Shown: positions 22,727-30,601 of the stretch, piece after piece
Position numbering within the stretch: position 1 is the stretch's first letter
Layout of the letters: every line of letters starts with the position of its first letter
Assembly (NCBI GenBank): GCA_035532835.1
Contig: DATKQG010000031.1
Span: 1 to 36,782 of the forward strand
Length of the DNA: 36,782 nt
Direction: 5' to 3'
Origin: Candidatus Dormiibacterota bacterium
Lineage (GTDB): Bacteria; Vulcanimicrobiota; Vulcanimicrobiia; Vulcanimicrobiales; Vulcanimicrobiaceae
Notes under the pieces: model-generated
What the model saw: only the letters and a program-made list of their open reading frames with translations
Databases searched by the model: none
What the model was told of the DNA's origin: nothing
Made by a program: the position numbers and the translations under genes

Positions 22727-23671
22727 ATGGCAACGACCGTTCGAGTGGAATCCCTCACGCGCCGGTTCGGCGATTTCGTGGCGGTGGATCGCGTCTCGTT
22801 CGAGATCCAGTCCGGCGAGATTTGGGGTTTTCTCGGGCCGAACGGTTCGGGAAAGTCGACCACGATCCGCATGTTATGCGGCGTGTTGGCTCCCACGTCG
22901 GGTAGCGCGGAGGTGCTCGGATACGACGTCGCGCGAGACCCGGAATCGATCAAGCTCCGCATCGGTTACATGTCTCAGGGGTCGAGCTTGTGGAACGATT
23001 TGACCGTTGAGGAGCACCTGCGCTTTTACGCCGGACTATTCGGGATATACGGTTCCGCGCAAAGCGCCGCCGTTAACGAGTGGATAAGCCGCGTGGGCTT
23101 AACGGAGCACCGCCGGCAACTCGCGGGATCGCTCCCCGGCGGGTTTCGCAAACGCCTTGCGTTCGCATGCACGCTGCTCCACCGCCCGAAAATGCTGTTT
23201 CTGGACGAGCCGACGTCGGGAGTCGATCCGCTATCGCGCCGCGAGTTTTGGGAGCTGATCGTCGAGCTTGCGGATGAAGGCGCCACGGTGATGGTGACGA
23301 CGCATTACCTCGATGAGGCCGAACATTGCAACCAACTCGCGTTTATCTACGGTGGGCGCGTCATCGCGCGCGGTTCGCCGGAAGCGCTCAAGCACGCACC
23401 CGAAGCTGGGATAACGGTGGAAATCGTCTCGCCCGATAACATCGCGCTGCTGGATACGCTCGACGACCTCGCATACGTACGCAGCGCCTCGCTGTACGGA
23501 TCCTCGCTACACGTAACCCTCGAACGAGGCGACGACATAGCGACGTTGCAGAGCGTCATCGAAGCGCGCGGCATTCATCTGCCGGCGCTGACGCCGATCA
23601 CGCCGTCGCTGGAGGATGTGTTTGCCGGTATCGTCACCGGCTCGAGCGCGTCGGGAAGCCGGCCGGCATGA
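22727..23671 (+). CDS. ABC exporter ATPase 2 (YbhF-type, C-half)
   Basis: A 314-residue ABC ATPase. Walker A is GPNGSGKST, Walker B is MLFLDEPTSGVDP, and the H-loop is canonical (TTHYLDEAE, His193). The signature is degenerate: LPGGFRKR, with Pro137 in place of Ser. It therefore complements ATPase 1, which has a good signature but no switch His. A heterodimer would have one complete and one impaired ATP site, as in several asymmetric ABC exporters. The gene begins five bases after ATPase 1 and its TGA overlaps the permease ATG, so expression should be tightly matched. Confidence 0.92.
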   Translation: MATTVRVESLTRRFGDFVAVDRVSFEIQSGEIWGFLGPNGSGKSTTIRMLCGVLAPTSGSAEVLGYDVARDPESIKLRIGYMSQGSSLWNDLTVEEHLRFYAGLFGIYGSAQSAAVNEWISRVGLTEHRRQLAGSLPGGFRKRLAFACTLLHRPKMLFLDEPTSGVDPLSRREFWELIVELADEGATVMVTTHYLDEAEHCNQLAFIYGGRVIARGSPEALKHAPEAGITVEIVSPDNIALLDTLDDLAYVRSASLYGSSLHVTLERGDDIATLQSVIEARGIHLPALTPITPSLEDVFAGIVTGSSASGSRPA

Positions 23672-24795
23672 ATTGGCAGCGGGTCTGGACGATCGCCCTC
23701 AAGGAATACGTGCAGTTTTTCCGCGATCGGCGAACGGTCGCCGTAACGATCCTGATGCCGCTGATTCAAGTGGTTCTCTACGGCTATCTTTCGAGCGACG
23801 TCAGGTACCAGCCGACCATCGTGTGGGATCAATCGCAAACCGCTCAAAGCCGCGAGTTGCTGCAGGCCTTTACGAATTCGCAGTACTTTTCGATCAAATA
23901 TTATGCGAAGAACATGCAGGACGTGGTGCACCGTATCGAAGGCGGCGATGCCCTGACCGGCATCGTCATTCCGCCGAACTACGCGAAGCTGCTGCATCAG
24001 AACAAGAGACCCCAAGTGATGGTCGCGGTCGACGCTTCCGACGCCACGGCGGCGCGAACGAGTCTCTCGGTTGCTCAAGCCATCGGCGGCAGCGTTTCTG
24101 CGTCGATGCAGCTCAAGACGCTGCATCTGAGCGGCGCGGCCGTTCCTCGGGTCGGCGTCGACGTCCGGACGCGGGCGTGGTTCAACCCATCCCTTCGCCA
24201 AGAGGTCTTCATCGTGCCGGGCGTGCTCGCGCTGGTGATGCAATTCACGATGACGTTTCTGAGCATGAGCACGATCGTGCGAGAGCGCGAACTCGGAACG
24301 CTCGAGCAGCTCATCGTCAGTCCGATTCGGTCCTCGGAATTGATGCTCGGAAAAATGATACCGCTGATGACCATCGGATACATCAACGTCACGACGATCC
24401 TGCTCCTGGCGGTGCTTTGGTTCGGCGTGCCGGTCGTCGGAAGCGTCCTATTGCTGTACTTTACGGTGTTCATTTTTTTCTTTACGACGCTCGGCATGGG
24501 GACGCTGGTCTCCACGATTTCGAAAACGTACATTCAAGCGATGCAACTCATCCAGTTTTTTCTGATGCCGAGCATGCTGCTTTCGGGATTCATCTTCCCC
24601 GTAGCGGCGATGCCGCCCGTGCTCCAAGCGCTGTCGTATCTGGTGCCGCTGACCTATTTCCTTACGATCGTGCGAGGCGTCATCATCAAGGGCGTCGGGA
24701 TCGACTTTCTCTGGCCGCAGATTCTGCTGCTGACGCTGCTCGGGCTCGGGGTGTTCGTCACCGCCATCCTGCGTTTCCGCAAACGGATCGATTGA
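23668..24795 (+). CDS. ABC-2 type permease (YbhR/YbhS-like)
   Basis: A 375-residue inner-membrane permease of the ABC-2 type. One N-terminal hydrophobic segment (about residues 22-42) precedes a large periplasmic domain of about 150 residues. A bundle of about five helices follows from about 180 (VPGVLALVMQFTMTFLSM, VTTILLLAVLWFG, TVFIFFFTTLGMG, FFLMPSMLLSGFIFPVAAM, LLTLLGLGVF). The motif ERELGTLEQLIVSP is typical of the family. Only one permease gene is present, so a homodimer is likely, whereas the YbhFSR system has two different permeases. Substrate unknown; homologues export drugs or other amphiphiles. Its start overlaps the second ATPase gene by four bases. Confidence 0.92.
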   Translation: MNWQRVWTIALKEYVQFFRDRRTVAVTILMPLIQVVLYGYLSSDVRYQPTIVWDQSQTAQSRELLQAFTNSQYFSIKYYAKNMQDVVHRIEGGDALTGIVIPPNYAKLLHQNKRPQVMVAVDASDATAARTSLSVAQAIGGSVSASMQLKTLHLSGAAVPRVGVDVRTRAWFNPSLRQEVFIVPGVLALVMQFTMTFLSMSTIVRERELGTLEQLIVSPIRSSELMLGKMIPLMTIGYINVTTILLLAVLWFGVPVVGSVLLLYFTVFIFFFTTLGMGTLVSTISKTYIQAMQLIQFFLMPSMLLSGFIFPVAAMPPVLQALSYLVPLTYFLTIVRGVIIKGVGIDFLWPQILLLTLLGLGVFVTAILRFRKRID

Positions 24796-24809
24796 GGAGC
24801 CGGACCGCG

Positions 24810-25358
24810 ATGCGGCGTCATCTGTGGATTCTCGAACCGCTCGCCACGTTGAGCCTCGTCTTGTGGCTGGGTTATCTCGTGATCGACCGTCGTGAGACCA
24901 TGCGCGAGTGGTTGCTCACGTCCGGGGCGCTTGGGCCGCTGCTGTCGGTTGGGATCTACACCGCTTTGGCAAGCGCGCCGTTTATCTCGGCCGGGGCGCT
25001 CGCGCTTCTCAACGGGGCGATCTTTGGAGTCTGGGAAGGCGCCGCCATCAACTGCGTAGCGGTGGTCCTGAGCGGGGTGAGCACCTATGCGCTCGCTCGG
25101 CATGCCGATGCGCGCCTCCATCTCCATGAGGATTTGGAACGCCTCCCGGCATGGGCCAGACGTCTGCCCGTGGGCTCCCCGCTCTTCCTCATCGCTTTGC
25201 GGCTGATTCCTTGGATGGGCGGCACGATCGCCAACAACGTCACCGCCTTCTACCACGTCTCGATCTGGCGCCACATGTGGACGCGCGTCGTCGTCGCCGT
25301 GCCGATTGCGGTTTTCAATGCCTACCTAGGATGGAAGCTGGCCGGCCTCGTGCGGTAG
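24810..25358 (+). CDS. TVP38/TMEM64 (DedA-like) membrane protein
   Basis: A 182-residue integral membrane protein of the TVP38/VTT (SNARE-associated) superfamily. Hydrophobic segments lie at about 10-25, 40-65 and 67-92 and in the C-terminal 40 residues. The re-entrant family block PFISAGALALLNGAIFG (about 52-70) and the LIALRLIPWMGGTIANNV stretch (about 130-147) are characteristic. The start is the ATG at 24810, after GAGGAG, 14 bases beyond the permease stop. The same frame is open far upstream through the permease gene, but that part reads as shadow sequence. Some members are lipid scramblases or flippases; the role here is unproven. Probably the last gene of the export operon. Confidence 0.85.
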   Translation: MRRHLWILEPLATLSLVLWLGYLVIDRRETMREWLLTSGALGPLLSVGIYTALASAPFISAGALALLNGAIFGVWEGAAINCVAVVLSGVSTYALARHADARLHLHEDLERLPAWARRLPVGSPLFLIALRLIPWMGGTIANNVTAFYHVSIWRHMWTRVVVAVPIAVFNAYLGWKLAGLVR

Positions 25359-25437
25359 GTGGTATTTTCGGACCGCCGGCCCAGACGGGAACCGCTTGAA
25401 TGGGGGTCCAAGGTAGCCGGGTGGAGGGATAATCTTG

Positions 25438-27576
25438 ATGTATTTTCGGTCTAGGCTAACGACGTTCGCCGCAACCTGCGCGATTTTTTCCATCGGTGTC
25501 CTCGCGGGTTGTAACGGCGGATCGAATTCGACGAGCACCACTTCGGGCGCAACGGCGGCAACAGAGGCCACGGCCGCTGCGACCGGCGAGGCGAGCGGCA
25601 CCGCTACCGGTGCCCCGACCGGCGCGGCGAGTACCGGCTATTTTACGGATGCTCAAGCATCTACCGGCGCGACCGTCTACTCGGCCAGTTGCGCGCAGTG
25701 CCACGGTGCAAAACTTCAGGGGCAGAGCGGCCCTTCACTCGTCGGCGCGCGCTTCGCGCACTCCCTAGTGAATTATCAAACCGGCGCGCAGATGTACGAT
25801 TTCATTAGCAAGCAGATGCCTGCAAACGCGCCGGGATCGCTCACGAGCGATAACTATCTCGCGGTAATGGCGTACCTTCTCCAGCAAAACGGCTTCACTT
25901 CGGGAAGTCATCCGCTCGATACGACGATGCTTTCGAGCGTTAACCTTTCAAACGCGGTGGCGGTGTCGTCGAGCCCAGGTGCTGCGAACAATAACGAAAT
26001 CGTTCGCCAAGCCGCGCCCACGACGACCGTCTTCGGACCGATGCCCACCAACGTCAACGTCTCGGATGCGATGATGACCGGAGCGTCGGCGAATAACCAA
26101 GATTGGGTACTGCCCGGCCGTACCTATTCAAACGATCGCTATTCTCCGCTCTCGGCCATCAACGTCGCGAACGTCGCGTCGCTCACTCCGGCCGCGCTCG
26201 CGCAGACCGGCATGACGGCGAGTTTTGAAACCACGCCGATCGTCGTCGGCGGCGTCATGTACATCACCACGCCGGTGGTGAGCGACAAGATGAAGATCAT
26301 GGCGCTCAACGCCGTTACGGGCGAACGCATTTGGGAGACGACCTATAACCTGGGCTCGTTCCAGATTTGCTGCGGCCCCGTCAATCGCGGCGTCGCGGTC
26401 GGCTATGGCAAAGTGTTTGTCGACACACTCGACGATCAATTATTGGCACTCGATGCCGACAACGGCAAAGTCCTATGGCAGAAGACCCTGGCGGATCCGA
26501 CGCTCGGCTATTCCGAAACGATGCAGCCAACGCTGTACAACGGCAACGTGATCGTGGGCAGCGCGGGCGGCGAGTGGGCGATCCGTGGATTCGTTGCCGC
26601 GTTCGATGCGAACACCGGCGCGAAGAAATGGCAGTTCTGGACGACCGATCCCAAGAGCTTCGAGGGCGATTCGTGGAAGCAGGGCGGCGGGATGGTCTGG
26701 ACGACGCCCGCGATCGATCCGAAGTTGGGCTTGTTGATCTTCAGCACCGGTAATCCGAACCCGGACCTGTTCGGAGCCGTGCGTAAGGGCGACAATCTCT
26801 ATACCGATTCCATCGTGGCGATCGACGTGAACACCGGGAAACTCCGCTGGTACTACCAAGAAGTTAAGCACGACGTGTGGGATTACGATGCGGTCAGCAA
26901 CCCGGTGCTGTTCGACGTGCACGAAAACGGCAAGACGATTCCCGCCGCCGGTGAGGCCGGCAAGGTGGGATGGATCTTTATCGTCGATCGTCGGACCGGT
27001 AAGCTGATCCGTAAATCCGCGCCGTTCGTGATGATGTCGAAGAATATGTTCAGCACGCCGACCAAGGCCGGCGTGGCGATGCTCCCCGGTGCAAACGGCG
27101 GCGCCGAGTGGTCGCCTCCGGCGTACTCGCCGCAGACGCACGATATGTACGTCATGGCGATGAATCAGCTCATGAACTTCACAACGCAAGAGCCGCATAC
27201 GGGCCCCGGCCAAATTCGCCTGGGCAGCGCGTTTACGAACATCGCGAAGAACGGCGTACAGAACGGCCCGTTCGTGGCGGTGAACATGGATACCGGAAAA
27301 ATTGCATGGCAGTATCTCGCGCCGCAGCCGTTAATCGGCGGAGCGCTAGCGACTGCGGGTAACCTGGTCTTCATGGGCGAGGGGAACGGCTGGTTCGATG
27401 CGTTCAATGCCAAGACCGGGCAGCGCGTATGGCGCTATCAACTCGGCGCCGGCGTGAACGCACCTCCGGTTACCTACGAGGTGAACGGCGTGCAATACAT
27501 CGCCGTCGCCGCGGGTGGAAACTTCCAGCTTGGGTATCCCTACGGCGATACCGTAGCGATTTTCCGCCTCAAGTAA
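25438..27576 (+). CDS. PQQ-dependent dehydrogenase with N-terminal cytochrome c domain (lipoprotein)
   Basis: A 712-residue quinohaemoprotein, starting at the ATG nine bases after GGAGGG (a TTG one codon earlier is less likely). The lipobox VLAGC puts the anchor at Cys25, followed by a Thr/Ala-rich linker and a cytochrome c domain with Cys85-Ala-Gln-Cys88-His89. The eight-bladed PQQ propeller follows from about residue 215. It shows the vicinal disulfide Cys311-Cys312 (QICCGP), STGNPNPD for metal and PQQ binding, and KHDVWDYDAVSNP with catalytic Asp482 and a second acid at Asp484. It should oxidise an alcohol or sugar in the periplasm and pass electrons through its own haem. The haem domain is N-terminal, unlike classical type II alcohol dehydrogenases. 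Substrate uncertain. Confidence 0.92.
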   Translation: MYFRSRLTTFAATCAIFSIGVLAGCNGGSNSTSTTSGATAATEATAAATGEASGTATGAPTGAASTGYFTDAQASTGATVYSASCAQCHGAKLQGQSGPSLVGARFAHSLVNYQTGAQMYDFISKQMPANAPGSLTSDNYLAVMAYLLQQNGFTSGSHPLDTTMLSSVNLSNAVAVSSSPGAANNNEIVRQAAPTTTVFGPMPTNVNVSDAMMTGASANNQDWVLPGRTYSNDRYSPLSAINVANVASLTPAALAQTGMTASFETTPIVVGGVMYITTPVVSDKMKIMALNAVTGERIWETTYNLGSFQICCGPVNRGVAVGYGKVFVDTLDDQLLALDADNGKVLWQKTLADPTLGYSETMQPTLYNGNVIVGSAGGEWAIRGFVAAFDANTGAKKWQFWTTDPKSFEGDSWKQGGGMVWTTPAIDPKLGLLIFSTGNPNPDLFGAVRKGDNLYTDSIVAIDVNTGKLRWYYQEVKHDVWDYDAVSNPVLFDVHENGKTIPAAGEAGKVGWIFIVDRRTGKLIRKSAPFVMMSKNMFSTPTKAGVAMLPGANGGAEWSPPAYSPQTHDMYVMAMNQLMNFTTQEPHTGPGQIRLGSAFTNIAKNGVQNGPFVAVNMDTGKIAWQYLAPQPLIGGALATAGNLVFMGEGNGWFDAFNAKTGQRVWRYQLGAGVNAPPVTYEVNGVQYIAVAAGGNFQLGYPYGDTVAIFRLK

Positions 27577-27584
27577 ACGCACCT

Positions 27585-27630
27585 CACATAACAACATGGG
27601 TCGCCGGCCGGCGACCCATGTTGTTATGTG
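27585..27630. repeat. perfect 46-bp palindrome, no loop
   Basis: Bases 27585-27607 are the exact reverse complement of 27608-27630; the centre is CGCCGG/CCGGCG. It begins eight bases after the quinoprotein stop and lies 57 bases before the next gene on the same strand. As RNA it gives a very stable hairpin of up to 23 bp, but no T-run follows, so it is not a classical intrinsic terminator. It could act as an mRNA-stabilising end, a terminator in both directions, or a cruciform or protein-binding site. Confidence 0.85.
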
Positions 27631-27687
27631 GTGAAACGGCCTCCTAATGGGTAAGCCCCCTAAGACATCCGTCTGAAGGGACGTTCC

Positions 27688-28734
27688 ATGCGACTCATCC
27701 AACGCGCAATCATCGGCCTAGCTGCCGCATTTTTTCTATTCGCGACGGTTCCGGCGAGATCCGAGGCCCAGGATCTTTCCAGCCTCGGAAGCTTGTCCGG
27801 GATCCTCAGTCTTTTGACGAGTTTGGCTCCGCCGGCATTGCCGGCGTACTATCAGCCACCCGCCCCGGCACAAAACCTGATTTGGCAGCCGGGATATTGG
27901 GCTGCCGGGCCGGCCGGTTACTTCTGGGTTCCTGGAACCTGGGTGACGCCACCGCAGCCGAATTTGCTATGGACCCCAGGATACTGGGCTTCCAACCCGG
28001 GCGGACAGTATCGTTGGGTTCCCGGATATTGGGCACAGAACGTCGGCTACTACGGCGGCATCAACTATGGCAACGGGTACAACGGCTCGGGTTACACCGG
28101 GGGGCGTTGGCAGAACAACACGTTCTACTACAATACCGCGATTACGAACGTCAATCGAACGGTCGTACGTTACGTCTACTCCGATCGCGGAACGAACGAA
28201 TACAACGGTAGTCACGTGAGCTACAATGGCGGTCGCGGCGGCGTGAACGCGCGCCCGGATAGCCACCAAATCGCGTGGGGACGCGAGCGTCATTACGCAA
28301 TGACGAACGCGCAGCAAGAACACGTCCGGATCGCCGCGCAGAACCGGAACTACCTACAGGCCGTCAACCATGGACGTCCGCCGAACGTGAGCGTCCAAAG
28401 ACCCCTCGCCGCGAACAATCGCCCGGCAGGGTTCGCACCGATTCGAGCGTCCGACCGCGCACACGCACAGATCCGCCAATCTCCCCATCAAGCGATGCCG
28501 ATACGTCAGGCGCCGAAACAGCAGACGCGTCCGCAACATCAGCAGACACAACGACCGCAGCCGCAGCGTCAACAGGCGCAACGACCGCAGCCGCAGCGTC
28601 AGCAGGCACAACGACCGCAGCCGCAGCATCAGCAGGCGCCGAAGCAGCAAGCGCATCAGGGTGCAAGCCCGAAGGGCGGTTCGCACCAAGCTCAGCCACA
28701 TGGGCGCCCGTCGCCGCACCCACTGGGCCAATAG
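27688..28734 (+). CDS. exported WxPGYW-repeat (YXWGXW-type) protein with Gln/Pro-rich tail
   Basis: A 348-residue exported protein with a ribosome site AAGGGA just before the ATG. After a signal (to about residue 28), residues 50-130 contain four Trp repeats: WQPGYW, WVPGTW, WTPGYW and WVPGYW. This pattern is found in YXWGXW-repeat and related bacterial envelope proteins. A Gly/Asn/Tyr-rich middle follows, then a basic Gln/Pro/Arg/His tail that includes a threefold 10-residue repeat. No catalytic motif is visible; it is probably structural or wall-associated. It resembles the Trp-rich part of the FecR/DUF6600-like protein at 11271-13049. Function unknown. Confidence 0.8.
   Translation: MRLIQRAIIGLAAAFFLFATVPARSEAQDLSSLGSLSGILSLLTSLAPPALPAYYQPPAPAQNLIWQPGYWAAGPAGYFWVPGTWVTPPQPNLLWTPGYWASNPGGQYRWVPGYWAQNVGYYGGINYGNGYNGSGYTGGRWQNNTFYYNTAITNVNRTVVRYVYSDRGTNEYNGSHVSYNGGRGGVNARPDSHQIAWGRERHYAMTNAQQEHVRIAAQNRNYLQAVNHGRPPNVSVQRPLAANNRPAGFAPIRASDRAHAQIRQSPHQAMPIRQAPKQQTRPQHQQTQRPQPQRQQAQRPQPQRQQAQRPQPQHQQAPKQQAHQGASPKGGSHQAQPHGRPSPHPLGQ
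28552..28641 (+). repeat. three 30-bp tandem repeats coding for RPQPQRQQAQ-type units
   Basis: Three units at 28552-28581, 28582-28611 and 28612-28641 differ at only a few bases and each encodes a ten-residue Gln/Pro/Arg unit. They keep the reading frame, so copy number can change without disrupting the protein. Confidence 0.85.
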
Positions 28735-28749
28735 GGGCTCGGCGGACGG

Positions 28750-29259
28750 TTACTTCAACTGCGTGAGGACGTAGTACGCAACGTCGTGAAGGTCGCGTTG
28801 GGATAGCACCCAGCGCGGCATGACGGGGTCGAGTTTGTCGCCATCGTTATCGATGCCGGCGGAGACGGCTCGCTCCAGGAGTGCGAGCGTGTAGGGGGGC
28901 TTTTGATGGGTTACGAGCGCCGCATGCCGCAAATCGGCGCTCACCGCGCCGTCGGGAAAGTGGACGCCTCCGGCCCCCGTCGGCATGTGACATGCCGCGC
29001 AACTGGGTCTCTGCGCGGGCGGCTTCGCCACGATATGCGAGCCGCTCGCATCGATGCCCGTGAGGAAGATCGCACGCCCGTTCGCGATGGCGGCGGCATT
29101 CGTCGATTGGGCAGTCTTGGCGGGTGCTGCGGGCGCCGTCGTTGCCGAGGCGGCGACGGCAGCGGTCGAGCCGGCTGTAGAATCGGCGGTATGCGACGAG
29201 CACGCGCTCGTTGCGACGCCCAGAAGCAGAACGGCGAAGATCCCAAAATAGCGTTTCAT
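28750..29259 (-). CDS. lipoprotein cytochrome c
   Basis: A 169-residue periplasmic monohaem cytochrome c. The start at 29259 gives a clean lipoprotein signal ending VATSAC (Cys20); an ATG at 29307, with GAGAGG upstream, would add 16 residues before it. A long Ala/Thr/Ser linker precedes the haem site Cys87-Ala-Ala-Cys90-His91. MPTGAGG follows, and PVMPRW near the C-terminus probably supplies the Met ligand. It ends in VAYYVLTQLK, as in many class I cytochromes. The gene converges on the Trp-repeat gene and lies near the PQQ dehydrogenase, so it may accept electrons from it; this is inference. Confidence 0.85.
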   Translation of the reverse strand: MKRYFGIFAVLLLGVATSACSSHTADSTAGSTAAVAASATTAPAAPAKTAQSTNAAAIANGRAIFLTGIDASGSHIVAKPPAQRPSCAACHMPTGAGGVHFPDGAVSADLRHAALVTHQKPPYTLALLERAVSAGIDNDGDKLDPVMPRWVLSQRDLHDVAYYVLTQLK

Positions 29260-29307
29260 CGTCGGCCCGTTCGCGGAGCGCCGGATGGAACCTACCGAAG
29301 CATGCAT

Positions 29308-29610
29308 CCTCTCGGAGGCTGCGAAAACTCTCTTGCGTCACCTGGGAAAATGATTCTATTTTCCACCCAAAATGGGTATAAAGTGACCCTGATGGGTTTT
29401 GAATTGGCGATTAGAGCGTCGCCGGCTCCTTTGGCCGTCCGTGTCAATCCGCCGATCGTTTCCGGAACGGAATTGGCGAAGCGCGCGCGAACCGCCACGA
29501 TTGCCGTCACGAACCACTCCGGGGTGATCCCCGATTTCGCGAGCGAGCCCTTAAGCTTCGATCCGGTAGGCCGAAACATTGACTTGTATGCGTAATGCTT
29601 CCATCCCCGG
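29308..29610. other. 303-bp intergenic region with adjacent palindromes
   Basis: Between the divergent cytochrome c and A24-peptidase-like genes. An unusually AT-rich patch holds the palindrome GGAAAAT-N6-ATTTTCC (29345-29364), immediately followed by ACCCA-AAA-TGGGT (29365-29377), with ATGGGT repeated at about 29391. These look like operator or promoter elements. A minus-strand frame from an ATG at 29579 to a stop at 29292 stays open for about 95 codons but lacks a ribosome site and has weaker codon bias in its second half, so I do not call it a gene. Confidence 0.4.
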
Positions 29611-30252
29611 GTGCGGCGGTCCGACTCCTGGATATGGCTAATGCCGGCGCTCGCATGGACGACGGCGCTCGTTGCTCTATGGTTTCTTTTAAGCGTGTTG
29701 ATCGACCGCCGAAACGCGTTGCGCGAGGGCGTTTCCGCGGTTTCGTTTGCGGAGATCGTTGCGGTGGGGGTTCTCGCGCTTGCGGGGGCGTTGCTGGCTC
29801 CCCCTTCCGAACGGATCGCGGTGGGCCTAGCTTTAGCCGGCATCGGCATCGCGGCGTGCGGCGACGTTCGCCATGGGTACCTGTGGGAAGAAATTACCGT
29901 GCCCACGCTCTTTGCCGTACTCGCAGCTAGCGCGTATGCCGGTATCGCGCCGAACGCCGCTGCCGGCATCGTCGCGCTCGGCGGCATCGCGTTGGCGATC
30001 TATTTCGGCGGGCAACTGCTCGGCAAAGAACCCGGATTCGGCGATATCGTTCCTACGGCCATCATCGGCGCTGCCGTGGGCCCCGTGCCCGGGCTCGCGG
30101 CTTTGGCGATCGCGTGCGCCGGATTCGTCATCGCGGCTCTGATCCTGGGGCGGCGGTTCGGCATTGCCTTGCCGTTCGGCCCAGCTATCGCGGCTGCGAT
30201 CCTGATCGGTGCCGCAGCCGCGTCATGGTTGCCCGCCATCGCCGGACGCTGA
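29611..30252 (+). CDS. A24-type prepilin peptidase-like membrane protein
   Basis: A 213-residue polytopic membrane protein with about seven hydrophobic segments. It carries both aspartates of type IV prepilin peptidases: Asp85 in CGDVRHGYLWEEI (first conserved region) and Asp145 in GFGDIVP (the GxGD motif). It is shorter than PilD and lacks the cytoplasmic zinc/methyltransferase domain, like TadV/CpaA. The start is taken as the GTG at 29611; an ATG at 29641 is possible. It is on the opposite strand from the pilus operon and its 3' end overlaps that of the DUF192 gene by 30 bases. It could process the Flp pilin or pseudopilins encoded elsewhere. Confidence 0.72.
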   Translation: MRRSDSWIWLMPALAWTTALVALWFLLSVLIDRRNALREGVSAVSFAEIVAVGVLALAGALLAPPSERIAVGLALAGIGIAACGDVRHGYLWEEITVPTLFAVLAASAYAGIAPNAAAGIVALGGIALAIYFGGQLLGKEPGFGDIVPTAIIGAAVGPVPGLAALAIACAGFVIAALILGRRFGIALPFGPAIAAAILIGAAAASWLPAIAGR

Positions 30253-30597
30253 TTGGACGAATCTCATCCGATCGCCGCATAACATATCGAATTCCTCGCA
30301 CGTTCCGGCTCGCAACTCCACGACGTGCGTGGCATTGGCTTGGGCGACGGCAAGGCAACCGGGGCGCACGTCCCGGCGTATGCTCACGATGCGAAATGCG
30401 TCGTCGAGAAAAACAACGTCGATGGGAAAGCGCATGCCGATCGTGTGGATTCCAAAGCAACGGTTGATCCACAAGCCTTCGTCTGCGTCGATCGACGAGC
30501 GCGTCAGCAGCCCCAGGTTTCGGCCGCACCACCCTTTGGGCGCGAGCACCTTGCGCGCGACCACTTCACCGGTTGCCTGATTTTCGAATGAATACAA
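30223..30597 (-). CDS. DUF192 family protein, end of the Tad operon
   Basis: A 124-residue DUF192 (COG1430) domain protein. Family blocks are clear: ARKVLAPKGWCGRNLGLLTR, EGLWINRCFGIHTIGMRFPI, DVVFLDDAFRIVSI and CLAVAQANATHVVELRAGTCE. I take the TTG at 30597 as the start, with GGGGG about nine bases upstream, since the domain begins right there; the frame is open further upstream through the preceding gene. It lies four bases after that gene and is probably the last cistron. DUF192 genes recur in Tad pilus loci, but their biochemical role is not known. No signal peptide from this start. Confidence 0.8.
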   Translation of the reverse strand: MYSFENQATGEVVARKVLAPKGWCGRNLGLLTRSSIDADEGLWINRCFGIHTIGMRFPIDVVFLDDAFRIVSIRRDVRPGCLAVAQANATHVVELRAGTCEEFDMLCGDRMRFVQSASGDGGQP

Positions 30598-30601
30598 CGC
30601 G

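Noticed and set aside
23616-24809. Long open frame overlapping the ABC permease and running into the TVP38-like gene
   Set aside because: The permease frame has clear ABC-2 motifs and helices. The alternative reads as Arg-rich shadow until the true start at 24810.
28552-28641. Possible CRISPR-like repeat cluster
   Set aside because: Units are directly adjacent without spacers and code in frame for a Gln/Pro/Arg tail; no cas genes.
29292-29579. Minus-strand frame of about 95 codons upstream of the cytochrome c gene
   Set aside because: No ribosome site, weak codon bias in its second half, and overlap with likely regulatory palindromes. Not excluded, but not supported.
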